DNA of 64,000 bases from NCBI RefSeq assembly GCF_000283155.1, contig NW_004454262.1, forward strand, positions 3,844,304 through 3,908,303, in the 5' to 3' direction. Of the stretch, positions 1 to 12,068 are shown one piece after another (within the stretch, counting starts at the first letter, position 1; every line of letters starts with the position of its first letter). This stretch comes from Ceratotherium simum simum. Lineage: Eukaryota; Chordata; Mammalia; Perissodactyla; Rhinocerotidae. The position numbers were made by a program, and so were the translations under genes. Under the pieces are notes generated by a model that saw only the letters and a program-made list of their open reading frames with translations, searched no databases and was not told the DNA's origin.

Positions 1-185
1 TTCCCCACAATAAAAATCACTTACCTTTTGTTCTTAAAATCCCCTTTACCCTGCCATAGGCAACAGGAAGTTTATCCGTTTGAATAAAGAGTCTGCCTCA
101 TTTAATTTCAACTTCTGTCATAGGGTTACCTAATTTAAAATCTGATATTCACCTTCACTTTAGTTCGGCAAATATTTGAGGCTTT

Positions 186-427
186 TGAATGTTTTTTGTT
201 TTTTTTTTTTTTTAATTTTATTTATTTATTTATTTTTCCCCCAAAGCCCCAGTAGATAGTTGTATGTCATAGTTGCACATCCTTCTAGTTGCTGTATGTG
301 GGACACGGCCTCAGCATGGCCGGAGAAGCGGTGCATCGGTGCGCGCCTGGGATCCAAACCCGGGCCGCCAGCATTGGAGTGCCAGCACTTAACCGCTAAG
401 CCACAGGGCCAGCCCTGAATGTTTTTT
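186..427 (-). mobile_element. ERE-type tRNA-derived SINE with target-site duplication
   Basis: The element is on the minus strand. The A-rich tail appears as a T-run followed by TTTATTTATTTATT, then the body, ending at 415 in CCAGCCC (complement of the GGGCTGG head). It is flanked by the direct repeat TGAATGTTTTTT at 186-197 and 416-427, the target-site duplication of L1-type retroposition. The internal promoter-derived head (GGTTAAGTGC-like) is present but mutated. Confidence 0.92.
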
Positions 428-499
428 TCTGTTCTACTTTTCTTACACTTCATGTAGAAAGGTATCTTTCTTATTTGCGTATTTTAGGCTGTGTCATAC

Positions 500-655
500 A
501 ATGATAGAGTGTAGAGGAATAGGGCTTGGAACACTCTTCTTGCTTTTTGTGACCTTACGCAAGTCGTTTATTTTTCTGTAGAATTGCCTGTTAAACGGGC
601 ATAATGGTGTTTGCTCTCATACGTAGCGGTGTTGCTGTAAGGACCAAATGAGGTA
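500..655 (+). repeat. MIR SINE remnant
   Basis: The core follows the MIR pattern: a clinical-history-like 5' part, then GTGACCTTACGCAAGTCG, a pyrimidine-rich stretch, a TTAAACGGGCATAATGG segment and GTAAGGACCAAATGAG. Diverged; borders approximate. Confidence 0.65.
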
Positions 656-1217
656 GAGCAGGATTTTCAACACTAGCTACATACTGTCAGTTGTGAACCT
701 TTGAAAGTATAATTTCTCCCCACCAGAAAGTTCAATTTGTCTAAGGTGGGGTCCGGCCATGAGTATCCAGGGATTGTAACTGTGCAGTCAGGTTTGAGAG
801 CCACTGAGGGAAAGCGTGTGGAAGCATTTAGAGATATGTTATTAGTAGTACTATACAGTTTGACACAGGACCTTGTTGTAAGTGACATTTTTATATTGGA
901 TAGAAATTGCTTATTTTAGAAGAATTTAAACTTTCTAGTTCTGGATGAGTTTATACTGAGGTAACTTCTTTCAGATGATAACCAGTACCTCCCATAATTT
1001 TCACCCAATTTTCTTGGATTTGTTAGGCTCAGTCAAGTTAACCTTCCCTGGGGTAAAGTAAAACTCTGAATGCAATGCCTCTTTCCTGCTTGCTAACCAC
1101 CATTTTATAGGAAGTTCAGTGCATCCTGTGCTTATGCATTTATATAAAGTGCTGATTTACACTCTTTAAACAATGAGAAGCAAGGTGGTAGTGGGGCGTA
1201 CGTGCACTTGCCATGTC

Positions 1218-1519
1218 AAGAATACATTCTGGGGTCCGGCCCCGTGGCCAAGTGGTTAAAGTTCTGCGTTTTGCACTTCCGCGGACTGGGATCACAGATT
1301 CAGATCCCAGGCGGCGGTCCTACACCACTCACCAGCCATGCTATGGTGGTGACCCACATACAAAAAAAAAAAGTAGAGGAAGATTGGCACAAATGTTAGC
1401 TCAGGGCTAATCTTCCTCAAGCAAAAAGAGGAGGATTGGCAATGGGTGTTAACTCAGGGTGAATCTTCCTCAGTGCAAAAAAAAAAAAGAAAAAAGAAAG
1501 TTAAAAAAGAATACATTCT
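1218..1519 (+). mobile_element. ERE2-type composite SINE with target-site duplication
   Basis: A diverged tRNA-derived head starts at 1231 (GGGTCCGGCCCCGTGGCC). It is followed by a tail with two copies of a roughly 40-nt unit carrying GATTGGCA...TTAGCTCAGGG...AATCTTCCTC, then an A-rich end. It is flanked by the 13-bp direct repeat AAGAATACATTCT at 1218-1230 and 1507-1519. The head is more diverged than in the other copies, suggesting an older subfamily. Confidence 0.9.
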
Positions 1520-1814
1520 AACAAACTACCTCAGGGTAAATCAGGTTCCCTCTATGTTACATTGTACAATGTGCTGTTCTTGGAACCCGAATAACTTACT
1601 TGGTACAAGGGTATAAACACACTAGTTACAAAGTGAATGGAGTGTTCTAAAAATTTTATCTTTTAATGAATTTGTCTCCACATATTATATCATAACATGA
1701 GTAACTTTTCCTCTTTGAACTTGCAAAAATGAACTACTCACCACTTACCAAGGTAAAAACAAGAAGAAATCCGAAGTCTGAACAGTTTTATATCTATTTA
1801 AAAAATTGAATTTG

Positions 1815-2615
1815 TAATTAAAAACATTCTCATAAGGAAGCCCTTAGACCCAGATGGCTTCACTAGTGAATTCTTACAAAATTTAAAGAAGGAATAATTC
1901 CACTCTTCTAGAGACTAGAAAAAATGAGCACTTCCCAAATGTTGGAAAATAGCTTTAAGTGGCCCTGATAGTTCCAAGTGTTTGAGAACTGCTGAAGTTC
2001 TTATCCTTTGCTGGTGAGTGTGTAAATTGATCAAAACCACTTAGTCAGATAGTTTGGCTGCCTATTAAATGTGAACAGATGCATAACCTGTGACTCAACA
2101 GTTCCATTCCTAGTTACATACCTTTCATAAATGTGTATATAAGTACACCAAAAGTTCGTTGCAGCATTATTCATAATAGCCTCAACCTGGAACCAAACCA
2201 AATGATCGATAGAAGATGGATACATAAATCACGATATATTCATAAACTGAAATACTACACAGCAATGGTAAAGCACCAGCAACTGCTGTATACAACAGTA
2301 TGGATGAATCTCACAAAGAAAATGTTGAGTGAAAGAAGGCAGTGAAATAGTTTATGATTCCATTTATATAAAATTCAAACACCAGCACAACTTAGCTATG
2401 GTGTGCTGATAGATAAGCACAACTTATCTATCAGGGTAGTGCTTAGTTTGTGAGGGTGTTATTGACTGGGAAGGGACACCCAGGAGCTTCTTGGGTTCTA
2501 TTTCTTGATCTGGGTGGTGGTTGGAGGGGTATGTTCATGTCATAAAAATTTGTCAAGCCGTAAAATTACAATTTGTACCTTTTACAATATGTATACTATT
2601 CAGTTTTTTTAAGAA
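1815..2615 (+). mobile_element. Old L1-type LINE fragments
   Basis: At about 1845-1900 a segment reads like the L1 ORF2 stretch encoding PDGF(T)...F, here CCCAGATGGCTTCACTAG. From about 1985 to 2600 there is typical L1 3' coding and UTR text, such as GCAGCATTATTCATAATAGC and GGATACATAAATCACG. It is heavily mutated with no long reading frame. The two parts may belong to one element with internal deletion. Confidence 0.7.
2406..2434. repeat. Perfect 12-bp inverted repeat with 5-nt loop
   Basis: Left arm CTGATAGATAAG at 2406-2417, loop CACAA, right arm CTTATCTATCAG at 2423-2434. The arms are exact reverse complements. It lies inside the old LINE and looks like a local templated duplication (the phrase GCACAACTTA also occurs just upstream with a different flank). 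Confidence 0.95.
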
Positions 2616-3183
2616 AACCACTCAGAAAAGAGATTAAGTATGAATAAAGTAGCCTGGAACAACTTCAAGGGAGGCACTGATAAGTAGAAACTGAAACCTT
2701 ACATTTATGCACTTAGGAGATTCAGCGTTAAGATTGTAAATGAAGTGCCATTCACCTAATCTCCTGCCTCATTGATCTGCATGGTTGATTTATATACATA
2801 CATATATGACTCAAAAAAGAAGCTCCTTTTTCTTTTAAGGGAAGGAAGAAATAATTCCTTTAGGAATAGCCTATGGGAAGTTCACGGAAGAGTATGAATA
2901 ACCTATTCATATATGTTTCATTTTTAAAAGTTGGTATCCATTTCATAAAACCAATTGGTGTTGAGTAAAGGGAACTCGATTCGTGAAATGCTTATAAAAG
3001 CTTAATTGCAGCAGAGTCCTCTCACCCTGATAGAATTGTTTTCATTAGATATTTAATAAAGATCACAAAGGCCTCAGATTAAATGTTCCACTTTTTTTTT
3101 ATTGACAGTAATGTGTTCTCACTGACTCAGCAGCCGTCTTTGTTGCTGTCCTGGGGAACTGACAGGCTCTGTTTACTTTTTAG

Positions 3184-3246
3184 GTGCAGGTATTTGGACT
3201 GTATTCTGGAGAAGAATTTCACGAGACTTTTGACTGTCCCATTAAA
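3184..3246 (+). CDS. VPS41: VPS41 coding exon (about residues 108-128)
   Basis: This 63-nt exon encodes 21 residues, VQVFGLYSGEEF then HETFDCPIK, part of a blade of the N-terminal WD40-like propeller. Phase 0 at both ends. It follows the acceptor TTTTTAG and is followed by the strong donor GTAAGT. A second AG lies six bases into the exon (3188-3189), so a tandem acceptor could remove the first two codons (Val-Gln). I chose the upstream site because it gives the residues known in mammalian VPS41. Confidence 0.96.
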
Positions 3247-6200
3247 GTAAGTATTCAGTAAGTTTTAATTTTTCTAAGGGTTTTCTCAACTAAGGCAATA
3301 AGGATTACAATACTTTGAGCACTACCAATCTTGCATTAATTTTGTCAGTAAGTATCTATTCACTACTTACAATATACTAGATACTGTTTGATGCTGTGAA
3401 GGAGTACAGGAGATATACTATACCGTAGGACTGTGATCCCAGTCTGTCCTCAGGAATCTGTTGTTGTAGTGCGTGAGATGATACACACACACGCACACAT
3501 GATTTGTGGTTAAATACTCAAAGAGGTAAAAACACAGAGTCCAAAGCTGAGAAAAGTTACTTCTAGCTATTCAGTAATGACTTGATAGATGGAGTAATGT
3601 TTAACTGGGCTTTAATAAATGGACAGAGCAGATGGAGAAGCTGGCTTTCCATGTGGAAGAACAGTATAATAGAAATGGAGAGGGTAGAAAGTTCAACTTG
3701 TGTTCAGGAAGTGGCAAATAGTCTAGTTTAGATGGTGCATAAAATACTGAGTTGGCAAGACAGCTGTACAGGCAGATTGGGGCTGGCTTTATATTCAGGC
3801 TAAGGAATTTAGACTCCATCTAGTAGATGAGGAGAAATTATTGAATGTTTAAGAGCAAAGAAGTGACAGAAACTGAGCTAAGCTTAAAGAAAATTATTAC
3901 GGCAGCTGTATGCAGTATAGATTAGAGGGCTGATAGACATGAGGCAGGAGGACCAGTTGTTATAGTTGTAACAACTGTTATAGTAGTTAAAGAAAGCAGT
4001 TATTAATTTTTTTTCACTTCTTTATTCAAACATTTATTGATTAACAGGTGAAGGAGAAATAGGATCTAATGTGTGTTTTAGAAAGCTAAATCTGCCAGAA
4101 TGGAGGGTGGATTAAGCAGGAGAGTGATTGGGGACAAGAGGCAATTTAGAAGGCTAATGCAGTACTCTAGGCAGGTCATTACAGGATCTCAATAAAAAGA
4201 GCAATAGTGAGTATTCAAGATGGAGTGGAAGAGATGAAAAGCCTGTAGGAGGTAGGCTTAACAAACTTTGGTGATGGATTGGATGAGGGTAATGAAAGAT
4301 GGAGTTGCTGAGGGTAAATGCAGGTTCTTGCTTTGGTAATAGTGTGTGGGAATGTCATCAATTGCAATAAGGGATGATTTCAGTAAGGACATTGCTAGTT
4401 TGGTCTTGAGTTTAGATAACTGGTACATCTGGTGGAAATGTTATAAAGGTTTTGGAGACATGAGTGTGGAGCTCAGGATGGGGATTGGCCCTAAAAACAC
4501 AAAGTTGATAACCACAGTTGAGTAAGATGAAGCCATTTTTAAAGATTTATCCAGTTACAAGCTAAAGAGTGAGAAGAGAAGACGACTGATGGTGAAATTC
4601 TGGAACACTCTAATTTAAAGATTCAGGCAGTGAAATAAAAAAACAGCAAAGAATCTAAGAAGAATCAGTTAGAGGGACCAGAGGAGTCCAGAAGAGTAGT
4701 GTCAGGGAAGCCAAAGGAGAGAGGGTTTCCAGAAGGAAGCAGTAGGCAGCAGTGTGAAAGGCAGTGTGGAGATTAAATGAGGTGAGGACTGAAACGGCAT
4801 TTTATTTGGTGATTATGAAGTTACTGACAACCTTAGTGAGGACAGTTTCAAGAGCAGGAGGGTCACCTGTACCAAGAAGTAAATTGGAGATGAAGAAGTA
4901 GAAACAACTAGTGTAGACTCTTCTTTCAAGAAATTTGGTAATGAAGAAGAGAGATCATCTGGTAGATAGAGAGGCAGTGTCCAGGGAAGATTTCTGCAGA
5001 TCATGTTTTTGTTGATGGTAAAAAATCGGTAGAGGGGGAAAGATTGAAAATAAAAGAAAGGGAGTACTTAAATGAGCAGCACCAAGGAATGGGATCAACC
5101 TCATGGGGTGGGTGGGAAACATTGGAAAAGGGTCCTGCAGCCTCTGCCTGTGAGACAGGCACAGAGGAGGTAAGACTGAGCCCAACTGTTTGCTAAGCTG
5201 CGCAGTGACCTTGTTTCCTTAGAGCAGAAGAGGAGAAAGGATAAGGTAGTGTGACTGAGGAGCATGGGGATGTCTGGAATAACAGTTGTTCTCTAGAGTT
5301 ACGTATTATAAGAGAGCTAAAAGGACTCTAACATCATGTGTAAATGATTCAGTATTGGTATCTCAGGCAGATTAGAAAAGAGCTAACTCGGAAGAAAGGA
5401 ATGATTAGAGAAACGAGGAGTCATGTGCTGAAAGCCCTAAAAATGACAGCATAGGAAGAGGAATCTATTCCATTGGAGGATGAAAATGTATTAGTCAATT
5501 AATTTGAATATAAAATGTATTTAGTTGAAGGTTGATGGAAGTATAATTGTGTGGATTTTTTTTTTTTAATGTCTAGAAATATTCTGTATGTTGGGTTAGG
5601 GAAAAAGCACAATGCATGAGTCAGTGATGACCTGGGTTTGGGGCTAAAAAGGTAAGGAGTAGAGCATGTGCAGGCTTACAGCCACAAAAGGGGAGCCCCG
5701 AAGACGGGCTTGCTCTGAGTGGAGCCACTAGGCCTTCAGAAAGCCACTGGCACGTGAAATGAACAGTGATGAGGGGTGGAGCAGCCTTGGGAGAAACTTG
5801 TTTAAGGGGTTGGGAGGAGATTGGCTGAGTGGAAAGTGAATGAGAACCAGGGGGACAGGAACTGAGGCAGGTCCTGAATGTTGCCTCTCGCACTGACGGG
5901 GTCTTGGTGTAACTACCCTGTGTATCTGTGAGGCTGCATTGCCCCACCTTGTCCATTTGGTACCCTCAGTCATTGGAAGGCATCCGGGCAAGGAGATAGT
6001 CAGGTTCTTTTTTTGTGTTTCTTCTATTGTATTAGAATTGTATTCAGTTACAATTGCTGCCTTGACTGACCTCCCTTGCTGTCTCTGAGGATGGAGACCC
6101 ACTTAAAGGGTCCCACTCAGCCAGAAACGACAACTAATTCACTCTCATCTTTTAGCTTTGACCTGGCTCCATAGAAGAAATCTTTTTACACAAGAGCAAA

Positions 6201-6363
6201 ACTCAGATATCCTCAGCTGTTGCAGAATCTTACCTGAATAGGTTACTTCCTACCAAGATATAAGGATAATTTTTAGATCATGCTGCCTGGAATGTATAAA
6301 GGGTTTTCATTCCATGCTTAACCGTGACTCCTAAACCAGTGTTGGATCCTTGTTCCCTTGTAG
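3247..6363 (+). other. VPS41: VPS41 intron (3.1 kb)
   Basis: A short CA repeat lies at about 3482-3500. A long antisense L2 runs from about 3590 to 5260. In 5270-6340 I recognise nothing; minus-strand open stretches at 5621-6102 overlap each other, have no coding hallmarks and are not called. Confidence 0.85.
3590..5260 (-). mobile_element. L2 (CR1-like) LINE, antisense, with reverse-transcriptase remnant
   Basis: The plus strand shows the familiar antisense L2 text: TTTATATTCAGGCTAAGGAA, GGAGGACCAGTTGTTATAG, and at about 4820-4960 the complement of the RT region (GACAGTTTCAAGAGCAGGAG, then TAGTGTAGACTCTTCTTTC). On the minus strand fragments recall the L2 RT segment before the YADD box, but stops and indels break it. 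No function is expected. Confidence 0.75.
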
Positions 6364-6429
6364 ATCATCGCCGTGCACCCGCATTTCGTGAGATCCAGCT
6401 GCAAGCAGTTCGTGACTGGAGGGAAGAAG
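6364..6429 (+). CDS. VPS41: VPS41 coding exon (about residues 129-150)
   Basis: This 66-nt exon encodes IIAVHPHFVRSSC then KQFVTGGKK in the WD40-like propeller. Phase 0 at both ends, acceptor TTGTAG, donor GTAAAC. By my numbering the Thr of QFVTGG is residue 146; it matches the human reference, where a T146P polymorphism has been studied for loss of neuroprotective activity. The donor G at 6430 corresponds to c.450+1, a position where I recall a human disease splice variant; here it is intact. Confidence 0.96.
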
Positions 6430-7689
6430 GTAAACGCTGTGTGTCTACCCTCACATGCAGTCTTTGAGGGGATTCCGTTTTCTCTTTAATTTATGCTTAA
6501 TTTTTTAATGTCTGACTATTCATTAGGAGAAATAACAGTGTAATGAAATTGTCAGACCGTCACTTCTTGGGGGAGGTGTGGCTTCAGTGCTTCTCGCTGA
6601 CATTCCTTTGGAGTAGCTATAGGGTGAGAGAAAAAGATGTTACTCAGACTACCATCTGGCATTTGGAAATACTGTTCCTTCCACAAAAAAGAGGTAGCAT
6701 TTAAAAATAACAAAAGCGTAAATAAACTAGTGTTTTTCCCCTTGTAGAAAATCTCTTGCAAGCCTTGATAAAGCTTTAGAACAATTATGGTTATTTTTTA
6801 CTCACATGTTCCTGGCATATTTTATTATCTTAGAGCCATTTAAAAAATAAGAGAGCAAAATTATCTTTTTGTATGTTTACATGTTTGTTTATAGATATAG
6901 TAAATTCTAAAGTTAAAACAATCTTTCTGCTTATAACATGTCATTAGTTTTTTTTCTGTTTTTATTAACCAGTGATATTTTTTAAACCATTTTGTAACAG
7001 AATGCTACTACTGTACTGGAACTCTGAATATTATTTCATATTCAGTTTAGAGCTCAGTGAAAAGGAGGTGGTCTGTGGTTATTTCTGTAGCAGCGTATAG
7101 CTATGGAATGACTTCTTTGAGGCTCAGCTACCAAATGGTTTCAAGTGTTTTATGATAGTTATCACTCATTTTCCCTTGGTCTGCTGCCTCATAGAATGAT
7201 AGAGCAGGAAAGCATACTGGTCATTAGCTTACCCAGCGTTTCTCAGGCACTGGTTTTAGCTCACTGTAATGGTTGAGTGGCAGGTCCTTAGATGCCGATT
7301 CCATTCCACAGCCTGAAGCTGAGATTGCACCAGCTCTGGTTTCTGATTGAGAGCCAGCTCCTTCCCTCCCACCCACAGCTCTTGTGTTATCCTTATGTTC
7401 TAGCCTCATTGCCTCACATAAAAATGTCTATGGGATTAATCAGTGGGAATTACAGATTTAATCCAACATTCTCTATTTAGATCTGCAGCTGATTCACTGC
7501 TGAAAACAACTACCTTACTTGTCTTTGTTGACCACAGGAAAGAGTACCTTTAAAATTCCTCTTGTTAAAGTATTTCTTTACTGAACACTTTTATAGTAGG
7601 AAATTTTATGTAAGATATAGCATAAATTCACTTAGCTGTACTTTAAACTCTTGTGTTTTTATTTAAAATTCAATGGGGATAAAGAATGG

Positions 7690-7915
7690 TGAGCCATTGT
7701 TTTGTTTGTTTGTTTGTTTCTTAAGTGGCTTAAAACAACAAACTTTTATTATCTCACAGTTCAAAACTTAAAGAGTGGCTTACCTATGTGGAGCTTGCTC
7801 ACAGCCTCTCGTGAGGTTTCAGTGTAGATTTTGGCCAGGGCTGCAGTCATCTGAAGGCTTGACTGGGGCTGGAGATCTGCTTCTAGGATATCTGCTGCCT
7901 TCTTAGTAATAATCC
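7690..7915 (-). mobile_element. MLT1/MaLR-like LTR fragment, antisense
   Basis: The segment AGTGGCTTAAAACAACAAAC followed by a TTATTATCTCACAG motif and a GGCTGCAGTCATCTGAAGG stretch is the reverse complement of the 3' half of MaLR-type LTRs. It is an old solitary LTR fragment with no internal retroviral sequence. Confidence 0.6.
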
Positions 7916-8970
7916 CTCACAAAATATTGATAACTTAAAATATTGATAAATCACTTTGGTTTAAGTATTTCCCTAGTGTAGGATGCAGTTTTGAGTTCCA
8001 ATTTCCAATTTCAGGAGTTGGAGATTTTACAGTTGTCTTCTATTTCTTGAAGGTATTGGTATGAAACAAATATTAGAGATAATATGAGTGGTGATGTCCA
8101 AGCGGTAGGATTCAAACTCAGAAGGTGATATTTTTCTGTGTTGATTTGTGTTCTTAATAACCAGCTTATTTGTGGAGTTTAATAATTGCTTTTATACTGT
8201 GAGGAGTACCTGTAGACTTATGAAGTTTGCCACAGTAGTTATGCCACATGAGTGTCTTGTCAACCTGCAGCATGCCTGGGTTAACTGTGTCAACAACATA
8301 CTCTTTGTCCTTATACTTAGCATTTGATATAATTTATAGATATCTGTAGAAAGGACAGTGTGAATGTAGCTGTTTGGGCCAGAATTCGTTGAGTAGGTAC
8401 ATGAGCATCATGCAAACAACAGCGTAGTCCAGCATCCAAGTGCGGATGAGGTAGTGAGGGAAGAAGTTAGAATTGATACAAAGATAGATGTTGTTACAAG
8501 TAGTAAAATAAGTAAAATTCACCGAATGCTGAACAGGTGAGAACATCAGGGATTTGGTTCCTCTCTTTGGTTATCATTGAAACTTGACAAGTTTTTCTGT
8601 CTTCAGTGTTCTATGACAGAGCATTCTTATTTCTCCTCTTTCCCATTCACTTCTCCAGAAATGCATCTGTAGATATTTCTTCCCAAGCACAAAAAGATGT
8701 TTGATTATGTGTATATAAAATAAAAATAGTTCAGGTCATCAGGTGAAAAATGATATTATTTTTTCAAAAAATTATTATTTCAAAAAATGATATTATTAAG
8801 TTAGAATTTCTCAATTAAAATAATTTAAAAGAGAAAACACACTACAGGGTTAGTATATTTTGTAAAGAGATTAGTATATTAGGCTCGATAAAAGTATATA
8901 TGTGCTATTTTGAAGTGAAGAATCATATGATTGTATGTATCAGTGTAAGTGATGTTAAATTATCTCAGAT

Positions 8971-10400
8971 TTTTAATAGCTTTATTGATATATAATTTGC
9001 ATGCCGTAAAGTTCACCAGTTTAAAGTGTGCAGTTCAGTGGTTTTTACTATATTTACAGAGCTATGCAACCCACCATATTCTAATTTTAGAACATTTTCA
9101 TCACCCCAAAAAAGAAACCTTGTACCCATCAGCAGCCACTCCTTATCGTCCCCCTTCCCTTCCAACCACTAATCTACTTCATTTCTCTATCAATTTGCCT
9201 ATTATGGATATTTCATATTATTTCTGGATATTTCGTGTAAATAGAATCATACAATATGTGGCCTTTGTGTCTGACTTCTTTCATTAGTTTTCTAGGTACA
9301 TCCGCGTCATAGTATGTATCAATACTTCATTCCTTTTTATGGCGAAATTATATTTCATTGTATGGGTACATCATTTTATTTAGCCATTATCAGTTGATGG
9401 ACATTTGGGTTGTTTCCGTCTTTTGTCTATTATGGATAATGCTGCTGTGAACATTCATGTACACAGCTTTTTGTGTGGCCATGTATTTTCATTCTTCTTG
9501 AATGTAGAATTATTGGATCATATGGTAACTTTATGTTGAACACTTTGAAGAATTGTCAAACTGTTTTCCAAAGTGACTGCACCATTTTACATTCTCACTA
9601 GCAGTATATTAGTTTCTCCACATTTTCACCAACACTCGCTTTTATTTGTCTTTTTGATTATAGCCATTTGGGGGATGTAAAATGGTATCTCATTGTTTAG
9701 ATTTTGATTTCCTTAAGGACTAATGATGTTGAGCATCTTTCATGTGCTTATTGGCCATTTGCGTATCTTCTTTGGAGAAATGTCTATTCAGATTTTTTGC
9801 CCATTTTTTGATTGGGCTGTTTGTCTTTTTGTTAGACAGTTGTAAATGTTCTTTATGTATTCTTGCATAAAGGTCCCTTGTCAATATATGATTTGCAAAT
9901 TCCTCCCTGTCTGAGTTGTCTTTTCACTTTATTGATGGTATCCTTTGAAATGTCAAAGTTTTTAATTTTGATGAAGTCCCATTTATCCTTTTTTTTTTTG
10001 ACACTTGTGCTTTTGATGTTGTATCTAAGAAATCACTGCCTAATCCAAGATCGTGAAGATTTATGCCTGTGTTTTCTTCTAAGAGTTTGTAGTTTTAACT
10101 CTTAAATTTAGGTCTAGAATCTACTTTGAGTTAATTTTATATATGATGTGAGGTAGGAGTCCAAATTCAAATATAGTGTAAGGTAGGAGTCCAAATTCAT
10201 TCTTTTGCATATGGCTATCCAGTTGTCTCAGCACCATTTGTTGAAAAGACTATTCCTTTGCCATTGTCTTGGTCCCTTTGTCAAAAATCAGTTAACCATA
10301 AATGTTAGGATTTTTTCCTGGACTTTCAGTTCTATTGATCTATATATCTGTCCTTGTGCCAGTATGCCTTTTAGGTTTTAGAACGACTAATTTTGCTATA
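8971..10400 (-). mobile_element. L1 LINE 3' part, antisense
   Basis: Starts with the antisense L1 3'-end motif AGCTTTATTGATATATAATT and continues into antisense ORF2 text: GTTGATGGACATTTGGGTTG, TTTTGCCCATTTTTTGATTG and CATTTGTTGAAAAGACTATT. Moderately diverged and 5'-truncated. It contains a local 30-bp tandem duplication at 10151-10199. Confidence 0.88.
10151..10199. repeat. Local tandem duplication inside L1
   Basis: The 19-mer AGGTAGGAGTCCAAATTCA occurs exactly at 10151-10169 and 10181-10199, period 30. Related L1 copies normally carry this motif once, so the second is probably a replication-slippage duplication after insertion. Confidence 0.9.
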
Positions 10401-10764
10401 ATTATTATTGGATGACAAACAAATTAACTCCTCTTTAAACATTTTGATTTTGAGTTCTTTCCTTTTAAAAAGCCATTATAATGTCTCCTACCTAGGTTAG
10501 AGGCTTAAGAAACGTTGGTATGTAAGTGTGTCTTCTATTCAGGGACTTGTAACATACAGGCTATTGACTGATTTCTTTGGCTCCATTAAAGTTTATTATG
10601 TAAATACATATTTAATAAGTAGTTTGAAAAAAGTAGTGTTTATTCAGTAAACTGTAGTGACCTCTTTGCACATATGGTTAAATAACTAGAGATTTCCAAA
10701 ATGTCCAGTAGGTTGGTGTGGTTTGCAGAAATCTCTGGAAAGATTTCTTCCTTCTCTATGTATA

Positions 10765-12068
10765 GTATGCACTTTTCCCCCAATTTTATTGAGATATAAT
10801 TGATATACATCACTGTGTAGGTTTAAGGTGTGCAGCATAATGGTTTGACTTACATATATTGTGAAATGATTGTCACAACTAGTTAGCATCCATCATTTCA
10901 TGTAGAAATAAAAAGAGAAAGCAAAAAAAGAAAAAGCAATTTTTTCCTTGTGATGAGAACTCTTAGGATTTACTCTAACAACTTTCCTATATACCGTACA
11001 ATAGTGTTAACTGTAGTCGTCATGCTGTACATTACATCCCTAGTACTTATTTATCTTATAACTGGAAGTTTGTATGTTTTGACCACTTTTCTCTGGTTTC
11101 CCCTTCCCTCCCACCTCTGGTAACCACAAATCTAGTCTCTTTTTCTATGAGTTTGGGGTTCTGTTGTTGTTGTTTTTGGTTTTTTTTAGATTCCACGTAC
11201 AAGTGAGATCCTATGGTGTTGGTCTTTCTCTGTCTTACGTATTTCACTGAGTGTAATGCCCTCAAGGTCACCCATGTTGTGGCAAATAGCAAGATTTCCT
11301 CGTTTTTTATGGCGGAACAATATTGCACCTTATGGCGGAAAATATGCGCAAATGTGGCGGAAAAATATTTCATTGTATATATGTAGACACCACAACTTCT
11401 TTATCCATTCATCCGTTGATGGACGCTTAGGTTGTTTCCATGTCTTGGTTGTTGTAAATAATACTGCAGTGAACATGGGGTGCAGATATCTTAGTGTTTT
11501 CATTTCCTTTGGATATATTTCCAGAAGTGGAATTGTTGGATCATATGGTAGTTCTATTTTTAATTTTTTGAGGAACCTTCGTGCTGTCTTCTATTAGTGG
11601 CTATACCAGTTTACATTTCCTCCAGCAGTGCACAAGGGTTCCCTTTTCTCCATATCCACACCAGCATTTGTTATCTCTTGTCTTTTTGATAATAGCCGTT
11701 CTAGCAGGTGTGAGGTGCTACCTCATTGTGGTTCTGATTTGCATTTCCCTGATAATTAGTCATGTTCAACATCTTTTCATGTACCTGTTGGCCTTTGATA
11801 TATGTATCTTCTTTGGAAAAATGTCTGTTCAGATCTTTTGCCCATTTTTTGATTGGATTATTATTATTATTTTGCTATTGAGTTGTATGAGTTCTTTATA
11901 TATTTTGGATATTAACCCGTTACCAGGTATATGGTTTGCAGATATTTTTCCCCATTCTGTAGGTTGTCTTTTCACTCTGTTGATTATTTCTTTTGCTGTG
12001 CAGAAGCTTTTTAGTTTGATGTAGTCTCACTTGTTTATTTTTAATTTTGCTGCTTGGTATGCACTTTT
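10765..12068 (-). mobile_element. 5'-truncated L1 with 12-bp target-site duplication, antisense
   Basis: The body (10777-12056) begins with the antisense 3' UTR (ATTTTATTGAGATATAATTG) and ends within ORF2 text (AGCTTTTTAGTTTGATGTAG). It is flanked by GTATGCACTTTT at 10765-10776 and 12057-12068, a clear target-site duplication. A short internal expansion of a TGGCGGA unit is at about 11309-11362. Confidence 0.9.

Larger units (their letters stand above)
1..3183 (+). other. VPS41: VPS41 intron, 3' part (start lies upstream)
   Basis: This is non-coding sequence before the first visible exon. It holds an antisense ERE SINE (198-415), a MIR-like stretch (about 500-655), a sense ERE2-type SINE (1231-1506) and pieces of an old sense LINE (about 1815-2615) that contains a hairpin at 2406-2434. 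In 660-1215, 1520-1810 and 2640-3183 I recognise nothing apart from the acceptor tract. Confidence 0.85.

Noticed and set aside
5621..6102. Overlapping minus-strand frames of 111 and 124 codons
   Set aside because: They overlap in different frames, show no protein motif and lie in intronic sequence next to an L2; most likely chance openness.
11581..12024. A 147-codon plus-strand frame rich in hydrophobic residues that looks like a membrane protein
   Set aside because: It is the antisense strand of an L1 ORF2/3' region; the hydrophobicity comes from reading A-rich LINE sequence in reverse.
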